In this document: positions 24,472-34,599 of the stretch, in pieces
Position numbering within the stretch: the first letter of the stretch is position 1
How the letters are laid out: every line of letters starts with the position of its first letter
Origin: Nitrosococcus wardiae
GTDB lineage: Bacteria; Pseudomonadota; Gammaproteobacteria; Nitrosococcales; Nitrosococcaceae
DNA length: 64,000 nt
Direction: 5' to 3'
Assembly (NCBI RefSeq): GCF_004421105.1
Contig: NZ_CP038033.1
Location: 2,809,659 to 2,873,658, forward strand
Notes under the pieces: generated by a model
Told to the model about the DNA's origin: nothing
Database searches by the model: none
Seen by the model: the letters and a program-made list of their open reading frames with translations, nothing else
Position numbers and translations under genes: made by a program

Positions 24472-26916
24472 ATGGAAAAAGACAGCACGAAAACCGATGT
24501 AGGGGTAGATGAAACCAAAGGATTCTCTACACCGGTGTTGCCATTGCGTGATGTCGTTGTTTATCCCTATATGGTGATTCCTCTCTTTGTTGGCCGTGAA
24601 AAATCTATCAGAGCACTTGAATCAGCTATTGAAACTAATCAGCAGATATTGCTGGTTGCTCAGAAGAATCCTGCCCAGGATGATCCTCAGCCTGAGGATA
24701 TTTACGGTATCGGGACCTTAGCCAATATCCTGCAATTGCTTAAACTTCCTGACGGAACGGTTAAAGTGCTTGTAGAAGGCAGTGAGCGCGCCCGGATTCG
24801 CCAATACACGAATAGGGAAGATTATTTTTGCGCGCAGTTATTTCATTATAAAAATATTGGAGAAGACGACCGGGAAACAGAAGTTCTTAGTCGCTCTCTC
24901 CTTAATCAATTTGAGCAGTACGTTAAACTCAACAAAAAGGTTCCTCCTGAGATTCTGTCTTCGCTCTCGAGTATTGATGATTCAGGCCGCTTGGCAGATA
25001 CTATTGCCGCTCATATGGCACTTAAAATCGAAGAAAAGCAGGCTATTCTAGAAATTAATAATGTCCGGGAACGTTTAGAACATTTGTTAGGTCTTTTGGA
25101 ATCCGAAATTGATATCCTGCAAGTAGAGAAACGTATTCGTGGCCGTGTTAAGCGGCAAATGGAAAAAAGCCAGCGTGAGTATTACCTCAATGAGCAAATG
25201 AAGGCTATTCAAAAGGAGTTGGGCGAGCTTGAAGATGTACCCAACGAAATCGAGGAGCTCACCAATAAGATTGAAAAGGCGGGCATGCCAAAGGAAGTTA
25301 AGGCTAAAGCGGTAGCGGAGTTAAACAAGCTGCAGATGATGTCGCCCATGTCGGCGGAAGCAACCGTAGTGCGCAATTATATCGATTGGCTGATTAGCGT
25401 GCCTTGGAAAAAACGGAATCGGGTCCGTTTGGATCTAGCCAAAGCAGAGACGGTACTTGAGGCCGATCACCACGGCTTAGAAAAAGTTAAGGAACGGATC
25501 CTTGAATATCTTGCTGTGCAGCAACGAGTCAAGCAATCCAAAGGACCTGTGCTCTGCTTAGTAGGTCCTCCAGGGGTAGGGAAAACCTCCATTGCACGTT
25601 CCATTGCGCGGTCGACCAACCGTAAATTTGTTCGTATGTCTTTGGGAGGAGTCCGAGACGAGGCTGAGATCCGGGGACATCGCCGGACCTATATTGGTTC
25701 AATGCCAGGCAAAATTATTCAAAATTTAGCGAAGAACGGCACTCGTAACCCTCTATTTTTGCTGGATGAAGTCGATAAGATGGCTATGGACTTTCGTGGC
25801 GATCCTGCATCAGCCCTATTAGAAGTCCTGGATCCAGAACAAAATCATGCTTTTAATGATCATTATCTAGAAGTAGATTATGATCTCTCTGAAGTTATGT
25901 TCGTGACTACTGCGAATACCTTAAATATCCCAGGACCGCTACTTGATCGGATGGAAGTCATCCGGATCTCTGGTTACACCGAGGATGAAAAGGTTAATAT
26001 TGCGACCCGTTACCTGATTCCAAAATCAATCAAGGCCAATGGCCTCAGGGAAGGTGAGCTTACCCTTTCTGATGCTGCCGTGAGGGATATCATCCGTTAC
26101 TATACCAGGGAAGCCGGAGTCCGTAATTTGGAGAGGGAGATTTCCAAGATTTGTCGGAAGGTAGTTAAGCGGGTTCAACTAAAACCAAAGACCAAAAAAG
26201 TAGCGGTCAATACCCGTAATCTAGATGCTTTCTTGGGGGTTAGGCAATATCGCTTTGGTCGGGCTGAGGAGCAAGACCGGGTAGGTCAAGTGACAGGGTT
26301 GGCCTGGACAGAAGCAGGAGGGGATCTGCTTACAATCGAATCTGCGGTGATGCCGGGAAAAGGAAAAGCGACTTACACTGGGCAGTTGGGTGACGTTATG
26401 CAGGAATCAATCCAGGCAGCAACCACGGTAGTGCGTCACCGGGCTGAGCTGTTAGGCGTTGATCCAGATTTTTATCAAAATTATGACATCCATATCCATG
26501 TTCCAGAAGGCGCTATTCCTAAAGATGGTCCGAGCGCGGGAATCGGTATGTGTACAGCTTTGGTTTCGGCTCTAACCAATATTCCTGTACATGCCAATGT
26601 GGCTATGACGGGGGAAATTACCTTGCGTGGTGAAGTATTGCCTATTGGTGGAGTTAAGGAAAAGCTGCTCGCAGCCTTGCGCGGTGGAATTGAAATCGTC
26701 TTAATTCCGGAAGAAAATTGTAAAGATCTGGCTGAAATTCCTAAAAATATTACTCAAAATCTTGATATTCGCTCAGTAAAGTGGATCGAAGATGTACTTG
26801 CGATTGCTCTACAGCACATGCCGGAGGCCAAAAAGAGCAATGATGACTCCATTATGAACGATGAAAAGAAAACGATAGGGCGTCGAGGAAAATCAGCCTC
26901 GGTAAGGACCCATTGA
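24472..26916 (+). CDS. lon: ATP-dependent protease La (Lon, LonA type)
   Basis: 814 residues. Soluble hexameric AAA+ protease for misfolded and regulatory proteins. The N-terminal LON substrate domain (VLPLRDVVVYPYMVIPLFVGR) is followed by a coiled-coil region (REYYLNEQMKAIQKELGE). Then come Walker A GPPGVGKTSIARSIA, Walker B FLLDEVDKM, and the protease domain with Ser in KDGPSAGIGM (about 688) and Lys in GGVKEKLLAALRGG (about 729). ATG 24472 is preceded by GAGG; an in-frame TTG at 24457 is less likely. The C-terminal tail past residue 790 is charged and variable. Confidence 0.96.
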   Translation: MEKDSTKTDVGVDETKGFSTPVLPLRDVVVYPYMVIPLFVGREKSIRALESAIETNQQILLVAQKNPAQDDPQPEDIYGIGTLANILQLLKLPDGTVKVLVEGSERARIRQYTNREDYFCAQLFHYKNIGEDDRETEVLSRSLLNQFEQYVKLNKKVPPEILSSLSSIDDSGRLADTIAAHMALKIEEKQAILEINNVRERLEHLLGLLESEIDILQVEKRIRGRVKRQMEKSQREYYLNEQMKAIQKELGELEDVPNEIEELTNKIEKAGMPKEVKAKAVAELNKLQMMSPMSAEATVVRNYIDWLISVPWKKRNRVRLDLAKAETVLEADHHGLEKVKERILEYLAVQQRVKQSKGPVLCLVGPPGVGKTSIARSIARSTNRKFVRMSLGGVRDEAEIRGHRRTYIGSMPGKIIQNLAKNGTRNPLFLLDEVDKMAMDFRGDPASALLEVLDPEQNHAFNDHYLEVDYDLSEVMFVTTANTLNIPGPLLDRMEVIRISGYTEDEKVNIATRYLIPKSIKANGLREGELTLSDAAVRDIIRYYTREAGVRNLEREISKICRKVVKRVQLKPKTKKVAVNTRNLDAFLGVRQYRFGRAEEQDRVGQVTGLAWTEAGGDLLTIESAVMPGKGKATYTGQLGDVMQESIQAATTVVRHRAELLGVDPDFYQNYDIHIHVPEGAIPKDGPSAGIGMCTALVSALTNIPVHANVAMTGEITLRGEVLPIGGVKEKLLAALRGGIEIVLIPEENCKDLAEIPKNITQNLDIRSVKWIEDVLAIALQHMPEAKKSNDDSIMNDEKKTIGRRGKSASVRTH

Positions 26917-26959
26917 AATTTAGAATTAAAGTATTATAGATTTTAGCAGTGTACTTACC

Positions 26960-27565
26960 GTGCTGGAACAAAATCTAAAGCAACGGTTGCTCGGGGCGGC
27001 AGTATTGATAGGGGTGGGGATCATTGTGATCCCTTTTCTCTTGGGGGAACCCACCGATATTACTCTCCAATCTGAACGCCAAGGGTATGTTGAAGCACAT
27101 GAAAGTTCCCTACCCGAAAGGGAGGTTCCATCAAATACACGGAAAAACTCTGCGTTTGTCTCTGCGGTTAAGTGGTTACCCGAGCAAAATAGACAGGAAC
27201 TGTCAAATCCTGAGGGATCCGGCCAGGAGGAAGCGCTTTCTTCACCGTTGCCGACTAGGGAGACAACTTTGAGTGCTTCAACAGAACCAGCCCATTCCTC
27301 CGTCTCTGGATCTCCAGAGATCGTGGGGGGCTGGTTTATCCAAATAGGCAGTTTTACCCATCAGAAAAATGCGCTAAGAATGCGCAACGATGCGGCTTCT
27401 TCTGGCTATAGGGTGTTTATCAAAACTATAAAAAACGGAACAAAGACAGTTTACAAGGTCCGGGTAGGTCCTGAGAGAGATAAGGTGCGTGCTACAGAGC
27501 TAAAGGAAGAATTAGAAGGTCAGATGCAGATCAAGGCTTTTATTGTTTCACCCTCTAATGGTTGA
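26960..27565 (+). CDS. SPOR-domain protein (DedD-like)
   Basis: 201 residues from GTG 26960. A single N-terminal membrane anchor (LLGAAVLIGVGIIVIPFLLG) and a ~100-residue low-complexity periplasmic linker lead to a C-terminal SPOR domain (GGWFIQIGSFTHQKNALRMRNDA, YKVRVGPERDK) that binds denuded septal peptidoglycan. The order SPOR protein-cvpA-purF matches dedD-cvpA-purF of E. coli. The next gene begins immediately (TGAATG). Confidence 0.85.
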   Translation: MLEQNLKQRLLGAAVLIGVGIIVIPFLLGEPTDITLQSERQGYVEAHESSLPEREVPSNTRKNSAFVSAVKWLPEQNRQELSNPEGSGQEEALSSPLPTRETTLSASTEPAHSSVSGSPEIVGGWFIQIGSFTHQKNALRMRNDAASSGYRVFIKTIKNGTKTVYKVRVGPERDKVRATELKEELEGQMQIKAFIVSPSNG

Positions 27566-28072
27566 ATGAGGGAAAAGCTCTTGATCTGGGTGGATTACCT
27601 AATTGTTGGAATTGTTTTAATATCAGGGCTTATCAGCTTGGCTAGGGGGTTTGTCAAAGAGACTGTGTCCCTAGCTGCTTGGATATTGGCTTTTTGGGTG
27701 GCTTTGGGTTTCTCGCCCGAGGTTGCCGAATGGCTTGCCGAACTGATCTCGGTTCCACCTTCATTGCGGTTAGCCATTGCCTTTTTTTTGCTCTGGTTAG
27801 TAACTTTATTACTTGCGGCGACGATTAATTATCTTCTAGCCAAACTAGTGCAAACAACAGGTTTAACGGGTACAGATCGAATGCTGGGTGTTATCTTTGG
27901 TATTGCCCGTGGGGTAGCTATTGTGACGGTGTTAGTTCTTTTGGCTGGAATGACTCCGATGCCGAAAGACTCATGGTGGCAAGATTCCCAATTGCTCAAT
28001 TATTTTCAGAGGCTAGCTCTTTGGGCACGGAGCTTCATGCCCCCTGATATCGCCGGACATATTCAATTTTAA
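27566..28072 (+). CDS. cvpA: CvpA family membrane protein
   Basis: 168 residues with four membrane segments (LIVGIVLISGLISLARGF, ETVSLAAWILAFWVALGF, LAIAFFLLWLVTLLLAATI, GIARGVAIVTVLVLLAGM). The conserved GLxRGFxKE and DRxLGxxFGxxRG patterns of CvpA are present. In E. coli it supports colicin V export and envelope homeostasis. ATG directly follows the SPOR-gene TGA, and it is 25 bases before purF. Confidence 0.88.
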   Translation: MREKLLIWVDYLIVGIVLISGLISLARGFVKETVSLAAWILAFWVALGFSPEVAEWLAELISVPPSLRLAIAFFLLWLVTLLLAATINYLLAKLVQTTGLTGTDRMLGVIFGIARGVAIVTVLVLLAGMTPMPKDSWWQDSQLLNYFQRLALWARSFMPPDIAGHIQF

Positions 28073-28097
28073 ATAACCCATATGAAGGATAGATAAG

Positions 28098-29609
28098 ATG
28101 TGCGGCATCATTGGCATTGTGGGTAATGGGGAGGTCAATCAAACCCTGTATGATGGTCTTACGGTATTACAGCATCGAGGGCAAGATGCGGCGGGTATTG
28201 TGACCTATGATAAGGGGCGATTATATCTACGCAAAGATAATGGTCTGGTTAAGGACGTTTTCCAAACCCACCATATGTTAATGCTTAAGGGCAATATGGG
28301 AATGGGCCACGTTCGTTATCCTACCGCAGGCTGCTCCTCTTCGGCTGAGGCCCAGCCCTTTTACGTGAATTCCCCCTACGGAATTACTTTTGCCCACAAC
28401 GGCAACCTGACCAACTCGGAGGAGCTAAAGCAGGCGCTTTTTCGGGCAGATAGGCGACATATCAATACCAACTCTGATTCAGAAGTATTGCTTAATGTGC
28501 TTGCCCATGAGTTGCAGCAACTCAACAAAATGCGCATCATGCCGAGCGATCTGTTCACTGCGGTCAGCCAGGTGCACCGACGTTGTCGGGGAGCCTATGC
28601 AGTCGTGGCGATGGTTGCAGGCTACGGTATACTGGCTTTTCGGGATCCTTATGGGATTCGACCCCTGGTTTTTGGTAAGCGCGAAGGAGCGAGTAAAACT
28701 GAATATATTGTAGCCTCTGAGAGTGTGGCGATTGATGCCCTGGGGTATGAATTGGTTCGTGATGTGGCGCCAGGAGAAGCCATTTTTATTGATATGAATG
28801 GTAAATTTTATGCCTGGCAATGTGCCGACAATTCGATGTATTCCCCCTGTATTTTCGAGTATGTTTATCTGGCCCGACCTGATTCGATGATTGATGATGT
28901 TTCGGTGCATAAATCCCGTATGCGAATGGGAGAAAAACTTGCGCAAAAAATATTGCGGGAGCGTCCGGATCACGATATTGATGTCGTTATCCCTATCCCC
29001 GATACCAGCCGTAGTGCAGCTTTGCAGCTGGCCTATGCTTTAGGAGTGGTATACCGGGAAGGTTTTATCAAGAATCGGTACATCGGTCGAACCTTTATCA
29101 TGCCTGGTCAGAAACAGCGAAAAAAATCGGTTCGTCAAAAGCTTAATCCTATTGATTTGGAATTCAAGGGCAAAAATGTGTTGCTGGTAGATGATTCTAT
29201 CGTCCGAGGGACGACTTCCCAACAGATTATCCAGATGGCGCGAGAAGCGGGTGCCCGCAAGGTGTATTTTGCTTCAGCGTCCCCTCCTGTGCGCTATCCT
29301 AATGTCTATGGTATTGATATGCCCGCAGCAAGTGAATTGGTGGCCCATGGTCGTACCGAGCAAGAAGTTGCCGATATTCTAGGTGCAGATTGGCTAATCT
29401 ACCAGGATCTGCTAGACCTTGTCGAAGCGGTTCGTAAGCGTAATCCTGCTCTCACTTGTTTTGACACCTCGTGTTTTACCGGCAATTATATTACGGGTGA
29501 CGTTAATCCGGAGTATCTAAAGCAACTGGAAATCCAACGCTCGGACAGCGCTAAGTGGGTCCAGGAAGAACGTGATATGAATATCATTGAGCTTTATAAT
29601 ACGGCGTAG
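28098..29609 (+). CDS. purF: amidophosphoribosyltransferase
   Basis: 503 residues. First step of de novo purine synthesis (PRPP + glutamine to phosphoribosylamine). After Met removal, Cys2 is the glutaminase nucleophile (MCGIIGIVG). HRGQDAAGI and GHVRYPTAG belong to the Ntn domain. The PRTase domain carries the PRPP loop [26 protein letters not shown] near residue 365. There is no sign of an iron-sulfur propeptide, so this is the E. coli type. Confidence 0.97.
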   Translation: MCGIIGIVGNGEVNQTLYDGLTVLQHRGQDAAGIVTYDKGRLYLRKDNGLVKDVFQTHHMLMLKGNMGMGHVRYPTAGCSSSAEAQPFYVNSPYGITFAHNGNLTNSEELKQALFRADRRHINTNSDSEVLLNVLAHELQQLNKMRIMPSDLFTAVSQVHRRCRGAYAVVAMVAGYGILAFRDPYGIRPLVFGKREGASKTEYIVASESVAIDALGYELVRDVAPGEAIFIDMNGKFYAWQCADNSMYSPCIFEYVYLARPDSMIDDVSVHKSRMRMGEKLAQKILRERPDHDIDVVIPIPDTSRSAALQLAYALGVVYREGFIKNRYIGRTFIMPGQKQRKKSVRQKLNPIDLEFKGKNVLLVDDSIVRGTTSQQIIQMAREAGARKVYFASASPPVRYPNVYGIDMPAASELVAHGRTEQEVADILGADWLIYQDLLDLVEAVRKRNPALTCFDTSCFTGNYITGDVNPEYLKQLEIQRSDSAKWVQEERDMNIIELYNTA

Positions 29610-29617
29610 TTAATGTT

Positions 29618-29646
29618 TTGACAGCAGTGGCGCTGCTCGTTAAAAT
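29618..29646 (+). promoter_or_regulatory. consensus sigma-70 promoter of the yceD-rpmF-plsX-fab operon
   Basis: TTGACA (29618-29623), an exact 17-bp spacer and TAAAAT (29641-29646). The spacer contains a small inverted repeat AGCAG/CTGCT. The expected start point near 29653 leaves a leader of only about 8-9 bases before the yceD ATG. Confidence 0.75.
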
Positions 29647-29661
29647 TCCCCGTTTTGTTGT

Positions 29662-30213
29662 ATGGTGAAAAACTTACCGGATCGTGTATCGCCTTGGCAG
29701 TTGGCGCGGTCTGGCCAAGCGCTTAAAGGGCGGGTGCCCTTTACTCAGATGCCGCAACTAGGGTCGGAGATCCTCAATAGGAAAGATTTTGCTGAGGTTG
29801 AGCTAGCGTTTGATTGTGACGAGCAAGGTTGCTGCTTTGCCCAAGAGCACATCAAAGCGGACCTACAGTTGAGTTGTCAACGCTGTTTACAACCGGTAGA
29901 GATTAAGCTGGATACCCAAACACAATTTGGCTTAATGGTGGTTGAGTCGGAAATCCACCGTTGGCCTGATGAATATGAACCATGGATTGTAAAACCGGAA
30001 GAGACCGCATCCCTATGGAGCCTGGTGGAAGAGGAATTACTTCTAGCACTCCCCATCGTAGTCAGGCATCCTGTTGGTGAATGTCCTCGGGGTGAAGTCC
30101 CCCAGTTGTTGGCGGATCAAGATAAACAAGAAGAGCAAACAACATCCCAGCAAAAGTCAAATCCCTTTGCGATCCTTAAAAATTTCAAAACGAAAGACAA
30201 GCGCGAGACATAA
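29662..30213 (+). CDS. yceD: YceD / DUF177 large-subunit rRNA accumulation protein
   Basis: 183 residues. The YceD family is linked to 23S rRNA accumulation, and the gene sits upstream of rpmF as in most bacteria. The DUF177 core is visible with the CQRCLQPVEI cysteine motif near residue 75 and VEEELLLALPIV near 115, followed by HPVGECPRG. The C-terminal 30 residues are charged and variable. No clear Shine-Dalgarno site is present, matching the very short predicted leader. Confidence 0.88.
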   Translation: MVKNLPDRVSPWQLARSGQALKGRVPFTQMPQLGSEILNRKDFAEVELAFDCDEQGCCFAQEHIKADLQLSCQRCLQPVEIKLDTQTQFGLMVVESEIHRWPDEYEPWIVKPEETASLWSLVEEELLLALPIVVRHPVGECPRGEVPQLLADQDKQEEQTTSQQKSNPFAILKNFKTKDKRET

Positions 30214-30260
30214 AATAGCAACGATGTGCGTCCACCCATGTAAATTTAAGGAGCATTACC

Positions 30261-30458
30261 ATGGCTGTTCAGCAAAACAAGAAAACCCCTTCTAAGCGGG
30301 GTATGCGCCGAGCCCATGATGGGCTGCGTAAACCTACTCTCTCTGTAGACGCCTCCTCTGGAGAAACCCACCGCCGGCATCACATTACCCCAGATGGTTA
30401 CTATCGGGGCAAAAGGGTGCTGGTCAGTAAGAGTGAAGCCGAAGCCGAAGAAGAATAA
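30261..30458 (+). CDS. rpmF: 50S ribosomal protein L32
   Basis: 65 residues beginning [20 protein letters not shown], the standard L32 N-terminus, with [17 protein letters not shown] in the C-terminal half. AAGGAG lies upstream of ATG. The zinc-binding cysteines found in some L32 forms are absent, so this is the zinc-independent type. It lies between yceD and plsX. Confidence 0.97.
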   Translation: MAVQQNKKTPSKRGMRRAHDGLRKPTLSVDASSGETHRRHHITPDGYYRGKRVLVSKSEAEAEEE

Positions 30459-30471
30459 AGGCGCTCCAGCA

Positions 30472-31494
30472 TTGAGTGTAACAATTGCGTTAGATGCCAT
30501 GGGGGGTGATCATGGCCCCCAAGTGGTGGTTCCTGCTGCCCTTAAGGTCCTCTCTGAAATGGAGGACGTGAGGTTGATTCTGACCGGGGATCAAGACCTG
30601 CTATGTGGCTTGGTGGCAGCACACCATGGAACACTAGGGGCGCGTTTAATCGTACAACATGCTTCGCAAAAAGTTGAAATGGATGAGGCGCCTTCGCAAG
30701 CCTTGCGGACCAAAAAAGATTCTTCCATGCGGGTAGCCATTAACCTGGTCAAGAGCGGGAAGGCTGATGCCTGTGTCAGCGCAGGCAATACCGGTGCCTT
30801 GATGGCTATCGCCCGCTTTGTACTTAAGACTCTCCCTGGGATCGACCGACCTGCCATTGTTTCTGCTCTGCCAACAATCCAAGGGCATTGCTACATGCTA
30901 GACTTGGGCGCTAATGTAGATTCCAGCGCTGAGAATCTGTATCAGTTCGCGCTGATGGGTTCGGTGTTAGCCAGTGCTATTGATAATGTCCCAGAACCTT
31001 CGATAGGGCTATTAAATATTGGCACCGAAGTTATCAAAGGTAATGAGCAAATCAAACAGGCAGGCCGCATGCTCACCCAGAGCCATTTGAATTATGTGGG
31101 GTTTGTGGAAGGAGATGATGTTTACGAAGGTTGCGTTGATGTGGTTGTCTGTGATGGTTTTGTGGGGAATGTAGCATTGAAATCCAGCGAAGGGGTCGCG
31201 CGAATGGTACGCTATTACCTGCGAGAGTCCTTCCAACGCAACTTTTTGACCCGCCTGGCGGGTCTTCTTGTTCGACCGGTACTAAAAACTTTCCGAGAGC
31301 GGATGGATCCACGTCGCTACAATGGGGCGAATTTGCTGGGGCTTAATGGAGTAGTTATTAAAAGCCATGGCGGGGCAGATATAACGGCTTTTGCCCACGC
31401 CATCCGTATCGCTGTGATTGAGGCCCGCAAGGATGTGCCTAAACATATCAGTGCCCATATAGAGCCGTGGTTATTAGAAGGGCAAGCAGTTTGA
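30472..31494 (+). CDS. plsX: phosphate acyltransferase PlsX
   Basis: 340 residues. Converts acyl-ACP to acyl phosphate for phospholipid synthesis. Motifs include [66 protein letters not shown] and [16 protein letters not shown] chose TTG 30472, 14 bases after the rpmF stop; starting at 30394 would overlap rpmF and add a non-homologous basic leader. The stop overlaps the next start (TTGA). Confidence 0.95.
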   Translation: MSVTIALDAMGGDHGPQVVVPAALKVLSEMEDVRLILTGDQDLLCGLVAAHHGTLGARLIVQHASQKVEMDEAPSQALRTKKDSSMRVAINLVKSGKADACVSAGNTGALMAIARFVLKTLPGIDRPAIVSALPTIQGHCYMLDLGANVDSSAENLYQFALMGSVLASAIDNVPEPSIGLLNIGTEVIKGNEQIKQAGRMLTQSHLNYVGFVEGDDVYEGCVDVVVCDGFVGNVALKSSEGVARMVRYYLRESFQRNFLTRLAGLLVRPVLKTFRERMDPRRYNGANLLGLNGVVIKSHGGADITAFAHAIRIAVIEARKDVPKHISAHIEPWLLEGQAV

Positions 31495-32459
31495 GCTACG
31501 CCCGTATCATAGGGACCGGCGGGTGTCTTCCCGAAAGGGTGCTCACTAATGCTGATTTAGAGCGGATGGTAGAGACTTCTGATCAGTGGATCACCGAACG
31601 AACGGGAATTAAAAGCCGGCATGTGGTGGAGCCTGGGCAGACCGCTTGCGATCTTGCTGAATTAGCCGCTTGGCGTGCCATTGAAGCAGCGGATATTACA
31701 CCCCCGGAAGTTGATCTTATCGTAGTAGCTACTACTACTCCTGATCGCGTCTTTCCAAGCACTGCCTGTTTGCTCCAACAACGCTTAGATATTCATGGCT
31801 GTGCTGCTTTTGATATTCAGGCTGTTTGTACAGGTTTTGTCTACGCTTTGGGAGTGGCTGAGAAATTTATCCGCACCGGCAGTGCTCGAACTGCCTTGGT
31901 TGTGGGGACAGAGACCTTATCTCGCATCGTTGACTGGACTGATCGCACTACCTGTGTGCTATTTGGTGATGGTGCGGGTGCAGTTGTACTTCAAGCTAGC
32001 CCGGAACCCGGAATACTTTCAACCCACCTTCATGCAGATGGTAGTTACCAACAACTCCTGACTGTGCCAGCTGGCATCTCTGAAGCCTATGAGTTGCTGA
32101 AACAAGGAGAGGCTTTCATTCAGATGCAAGGGAATGAGGTTTTCAAAATGGCGGTCCGAACTTTGGAACGCATCGTTGAGGAGACGTTAGCGGCTAACAA
32201 TATGGATCAGCAGGAGATCGATTGGCTTATTCCTCATCAGGCTAATATCCGCATAATTGCCGCTACCGCTAAAAAGCTCAATCTTCCCATGGAACGGGTG
32301 GTCGTTACTGTCGATACCCACGGCAATACTTCTGCGGCCTCTGTGCCTCTAGCCCTCGATATTGCCGTCCGTGATGGACGTATTAAACGGGGAGATACGC
32401 TTCTTCTTGAAGCCTTTGGTGGTGGCTTCACCTGGGGCTCTGCTTTGCTAATGTATTGA
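31491..32459 (+). CDS. fabH: beta-ketoacyl-ACP synthase III
   Basis: 322 residues. Condenses acetyl-CoA with malonyl-ACP to start fatty acid synthesis. The catalytic Cys lies in [10 protein letters not shown] (about residue 113), with His in [10 protein letters not shown] and Asn in [16 protein letters not shown], plus the terminal [12 protein letters not shown] 31491 overlaps the plsX stop as TTGA, with AGAAGGG upstream; this gives the family N-terminus ([19 protein letters not shown]). GTG 31467 is an alternative start. Confidence 0.95.
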   Translation: MSYARIIGTGGCLPERVLTNADLERMVETSDQWITERTGIKSRHVVEPGQTACDLAELAAWRAIEAADITPPEVDLIVVATTTPDRVFPSTACLLQQRLDIHGCAAFDIQAVCTGFVYALGVAEKFIRTGSARTALVVGTETLSRIVDWTDRTTCVLFGDGAGAVVLQASPEPGILSTHLHADGSYQQLLTVPAGISEAYELLKQGEAFIQMQGNEVFKMAVRTLERIVEETLAANNMDQQEIDWLIPHQANIRIIAATAKKLNLPMERVVVTVDTHGNTSAASVPLALDIAVRDGRIKRGDTLLLEAFGGGFTWGSALLMY

Positions 32460-32471
32460 ACCTTGATAAAG

Positions 32472-33413
32472 ATGAATAAGCTAGCGTTTGTGTTTCCAGG
32501 GCAGGGGTCTCAAGCCATAGGAATGTTAGCTGACTTGGCCGAATCCAACCCCCAGGTCCGAGAGACTTTTGCCCAGGCTTCTGCCGTTCTTGAATATGAT
32601 CTATGGCAGTTGGTACAGGCAGGACCTGAAGAAGACCTGAACCGCACTGATCGCACCCAACCGGCCATGTTGGCGGCAGGAGTAGCTGTTTGGCGGGTTT
32701 GGCGTGCTGCAGGAGGACGGTGCCCAGCTTTTATGGCAGGACACAGTTTAGGAGAGTATACGGCGCTGGTTTGTGCCGAAGCCATTGAGTTTGAAGCAGC
32801 GGTTGGGTTGGTTGCCGACCGAGGGCGTTACATGCTTGAGGCCGTATCACAAAAGGAAGGAGCGATGGCCGCTATTCTTGGCCTTTCTGATGAAGCGATC
32901 AAGGATGTTTGCAAACAAACTGCCCAGGGCCAGGTAGTAGAAGCTGTTAACTTTAATGCTCCAGGCCAAGTAGTGATCGCAGGGCACGCTGAGGCGGTTA
33001 ACCGGGCAGTGGAAAAGGCTCGGAATATTGGAGCAAAGCGGGCCGTGACTCTTTCAGTGAGTGTTCCCTCCCATTGTCGACTCATGGAGCCCGCGGCAGA
33101 GCGGCTTCGCCAACGTCTCTCAGGGCTTGCCATTAAAACACCCTCTATTCCCGTAGTGAATAATGTAGATGTGGCTGTCAACCAAGATCCCCGGGCTATC
33201 ACTGATGCCCTAACTCGTCAGTTGGATCATCCCGTGCGTTGGGTGGAGACCATCACTTGGCTAAGGTCCCAGGAGGTAAATACATGGGTTGAATGTGGGC
33301 CCGGCAAGGTGTTGACGGGGCTAAGCAGGAGAATTGATAAGTATATGGCAATGTTGCCAATTTACGATTCGGCCAGCCTTGAGAAAACACTGAAAATAAC
33401 TGGAGGAGCATAA
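32472..33413 (+). CDS. fabD: malonyl-CoA:ACP transacylase
   Basis: 313 residues. Loads malonyl groups onto ACP. FVFPGQGSQAIGM is the N-terminal signature, and the catalytic Ser is in AGHSLGEYTALV near residue 92. VPSHCRLMEPAAERL carries the catalytic His. GPGKVLTGL and the Gln-containing oxyanion region are present. ATG 32472 is chosen over TTG 32463 because it gives the normal N-terminus. It is part of the fabHDG-acpP-fabF run. Confidence 0.95.
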   Translation: MNKLAFVFPGQGSQAIGMLADLAESNPQVRETFAQASAVLEYDLWQLVQAGPEEDLNRTDRTQPAMLAAGVAVWRVWRAAGGRCPAFMAGHSLGEYTALVCAEAIEFEAAVGLVADRGRYMLEAVSQKEGAMAAILGLSDEAIKDVCKQTAQGQVVEAVNFNAPGQVVIAGHAEAVNRAVEKARNIGAKRAVTLSVSVPSHCRLMEPAAERLRQRLSGLAIKTPSIPVVNNVDVAVNQDPRAITDALTRQLDHPVRWVETITWLRSQEVNTWVECGPGKVLTGLSRRIDKYMAMLPIYDSASLEKTLKITGGA

Positions 33414-33416
33414 TCA

Positions 33417-34160
33417 ATGAAATTGGAAGGCAAAGTCGCTTTAGTAACAGGAACAAGCCGAGGTATCGGTCGAGCCATTGCCGAGGCACTTGCCCTCCAA
33501 GGAGCGACAGTTGCTGGAACAGCCACTTCAACAACAGGTGCGGATGGGTTTACTGCTTTTCTAGCGGAGCAGGGATGGCCAGGTGTCGGCGTGGTCTTAG
33601 ATGTTTCCAAGCCCGACTCAATTGATTCAGCGTTAGCTGCAATAGCAGAGCAGTTAGGGGCTCCCGCCATTTTAGTAAATAATGCTGGTATTACCTGTGA
33701 TAATTTGCTAATGCGTATGAAGGATGAGGAGTGGGAGAGCATCATTAATACTAACCTAACTTCTGTTTATCGCCTCTCGAAGGGATGCCTTCGGGGCATG
33801 ATAAAAGCCCGTTGGGGACGTATTATCAATATCACCTCGGTAACGGGGGTGATGGGAAATGCGGGGCAAACCAATTATGCCGCCGCCAAAGCGGGTATGA
33901 TAGGGTTCACCAAGGCTCTGGCGCGAGAGGTAGGCGCTCGTGGGGTTACCGTTAATGCCGTGGCACCAGGTTTTATCGACACCGATATGACTCGGGCTTT
34001 GGACAATTCTCAGCGGGAAGGATTACTGGCGCAAATTCCGCTAAATCGGTTAGGCAAAGCCCAGGAGGTTGCGGCTGCAGTGGCTTTTCTTGCAAGCCCA
34101 GAGGCGGGCTATATTACGGGAGAAACCCTGCATGTTAATGGCGGGCTCTATATGACTTAG
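33417..34160 (+). CDS. fabG: 3-oxoacyl-ACP reductase
   Basis: 247 residues, short-chain dehydrogenase fold, NADPH-dependent reduction of beta-ketoacyl-ACP. The coenzyme loop is TGTSRGIGRAIAEAL, NNAG occurs near residue 85, and the catalytic Ser-Tyr-Lys are in NITSVTGVMGNAGQTNYAAAKAG. The C-terminal motif ITGETLHVNGGLYM is typical of FabG. GGAGG lies upstream, and it is 3 bases after fabD. Confidence 0.96.
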   Translation: MKLEGKVALVTGTSRGIGRAIAEALALQGATVAGTATSTTGADGFTAFLAEQGWPGVGVVLDVSKPDSIDSALAAIAEQLGAPAILVNNAGITCDNLLMRMKDEEWESIINTNLTSVYRLSKGCLRGMIKARWGRIINITSVTGVMGNAGQTNYAAAKAGMIGFTKALAREVGARGVTVNAVAPGFIDTDMTRALDNSQREGLLAQIPLNRLGKAQEVAAAVAFLASPEAGYITGETLHVNGGLYMT

Positions 34161-34269
34161 TTGTGTCTGTGAGACTTGAAATAGATTATCTTGTGGCTTT
34201 AAGGGGTTACCGATAAACTAGCACCCGCAGTTAGGTCTGCGAGACTGTCTTTTGGAGGAATAAACTGCT

Positions 34270-34506
34270 ATGAATGACATAGAAACCCGCGTTAAGGAAA
34301 TCGTGGTTGAACAGCTGGGAGTGAATCCTGAGGAAGTGACTAATGAGTCATCTTTTGTAGATGATCTTGGTGCCGACTCATTAGATACCGTAGAACTTGT
34401 GATGGCGCTGGAAGAGGCGTTTGAATGTGAAATTCCTGATGAAGAGGCGGAGAAAATTTCCACGGTTCAAGAAGCGATTGACTATATTAAGGAACGTCAA
34501 GGGTAA
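34270..34506 (+). CDS. acpP: acyl carrier protein
   Basis: 78 residues, strongly acidic. The phosphopantetheine attachment Ser lies in [18 protein letters not shown] near residue 37. Helix III region is [29 protein letters not shown] lies 8-10 bases before ATG. A short gap of 109 bases separates it from fabG and may hold its own promoter, as is usual for this highly expressed gene. Confidence 0.98.
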   Translation: MNDIETRVKEIVVEQLGVNPEEVTNESSFVDDLGADSLDTVELVMALEEAFECEIPDEEAEKISTVQEAIDYIKERQG

Positions 34507-34599
34507 GTATATTATTTATTAATCCGTAGTAAGAGGCCAGGCCGTATCATGGAAACACCGTATGCGGCCGCGTTTCTTTATTTAAAAGGGGGTAAATTG

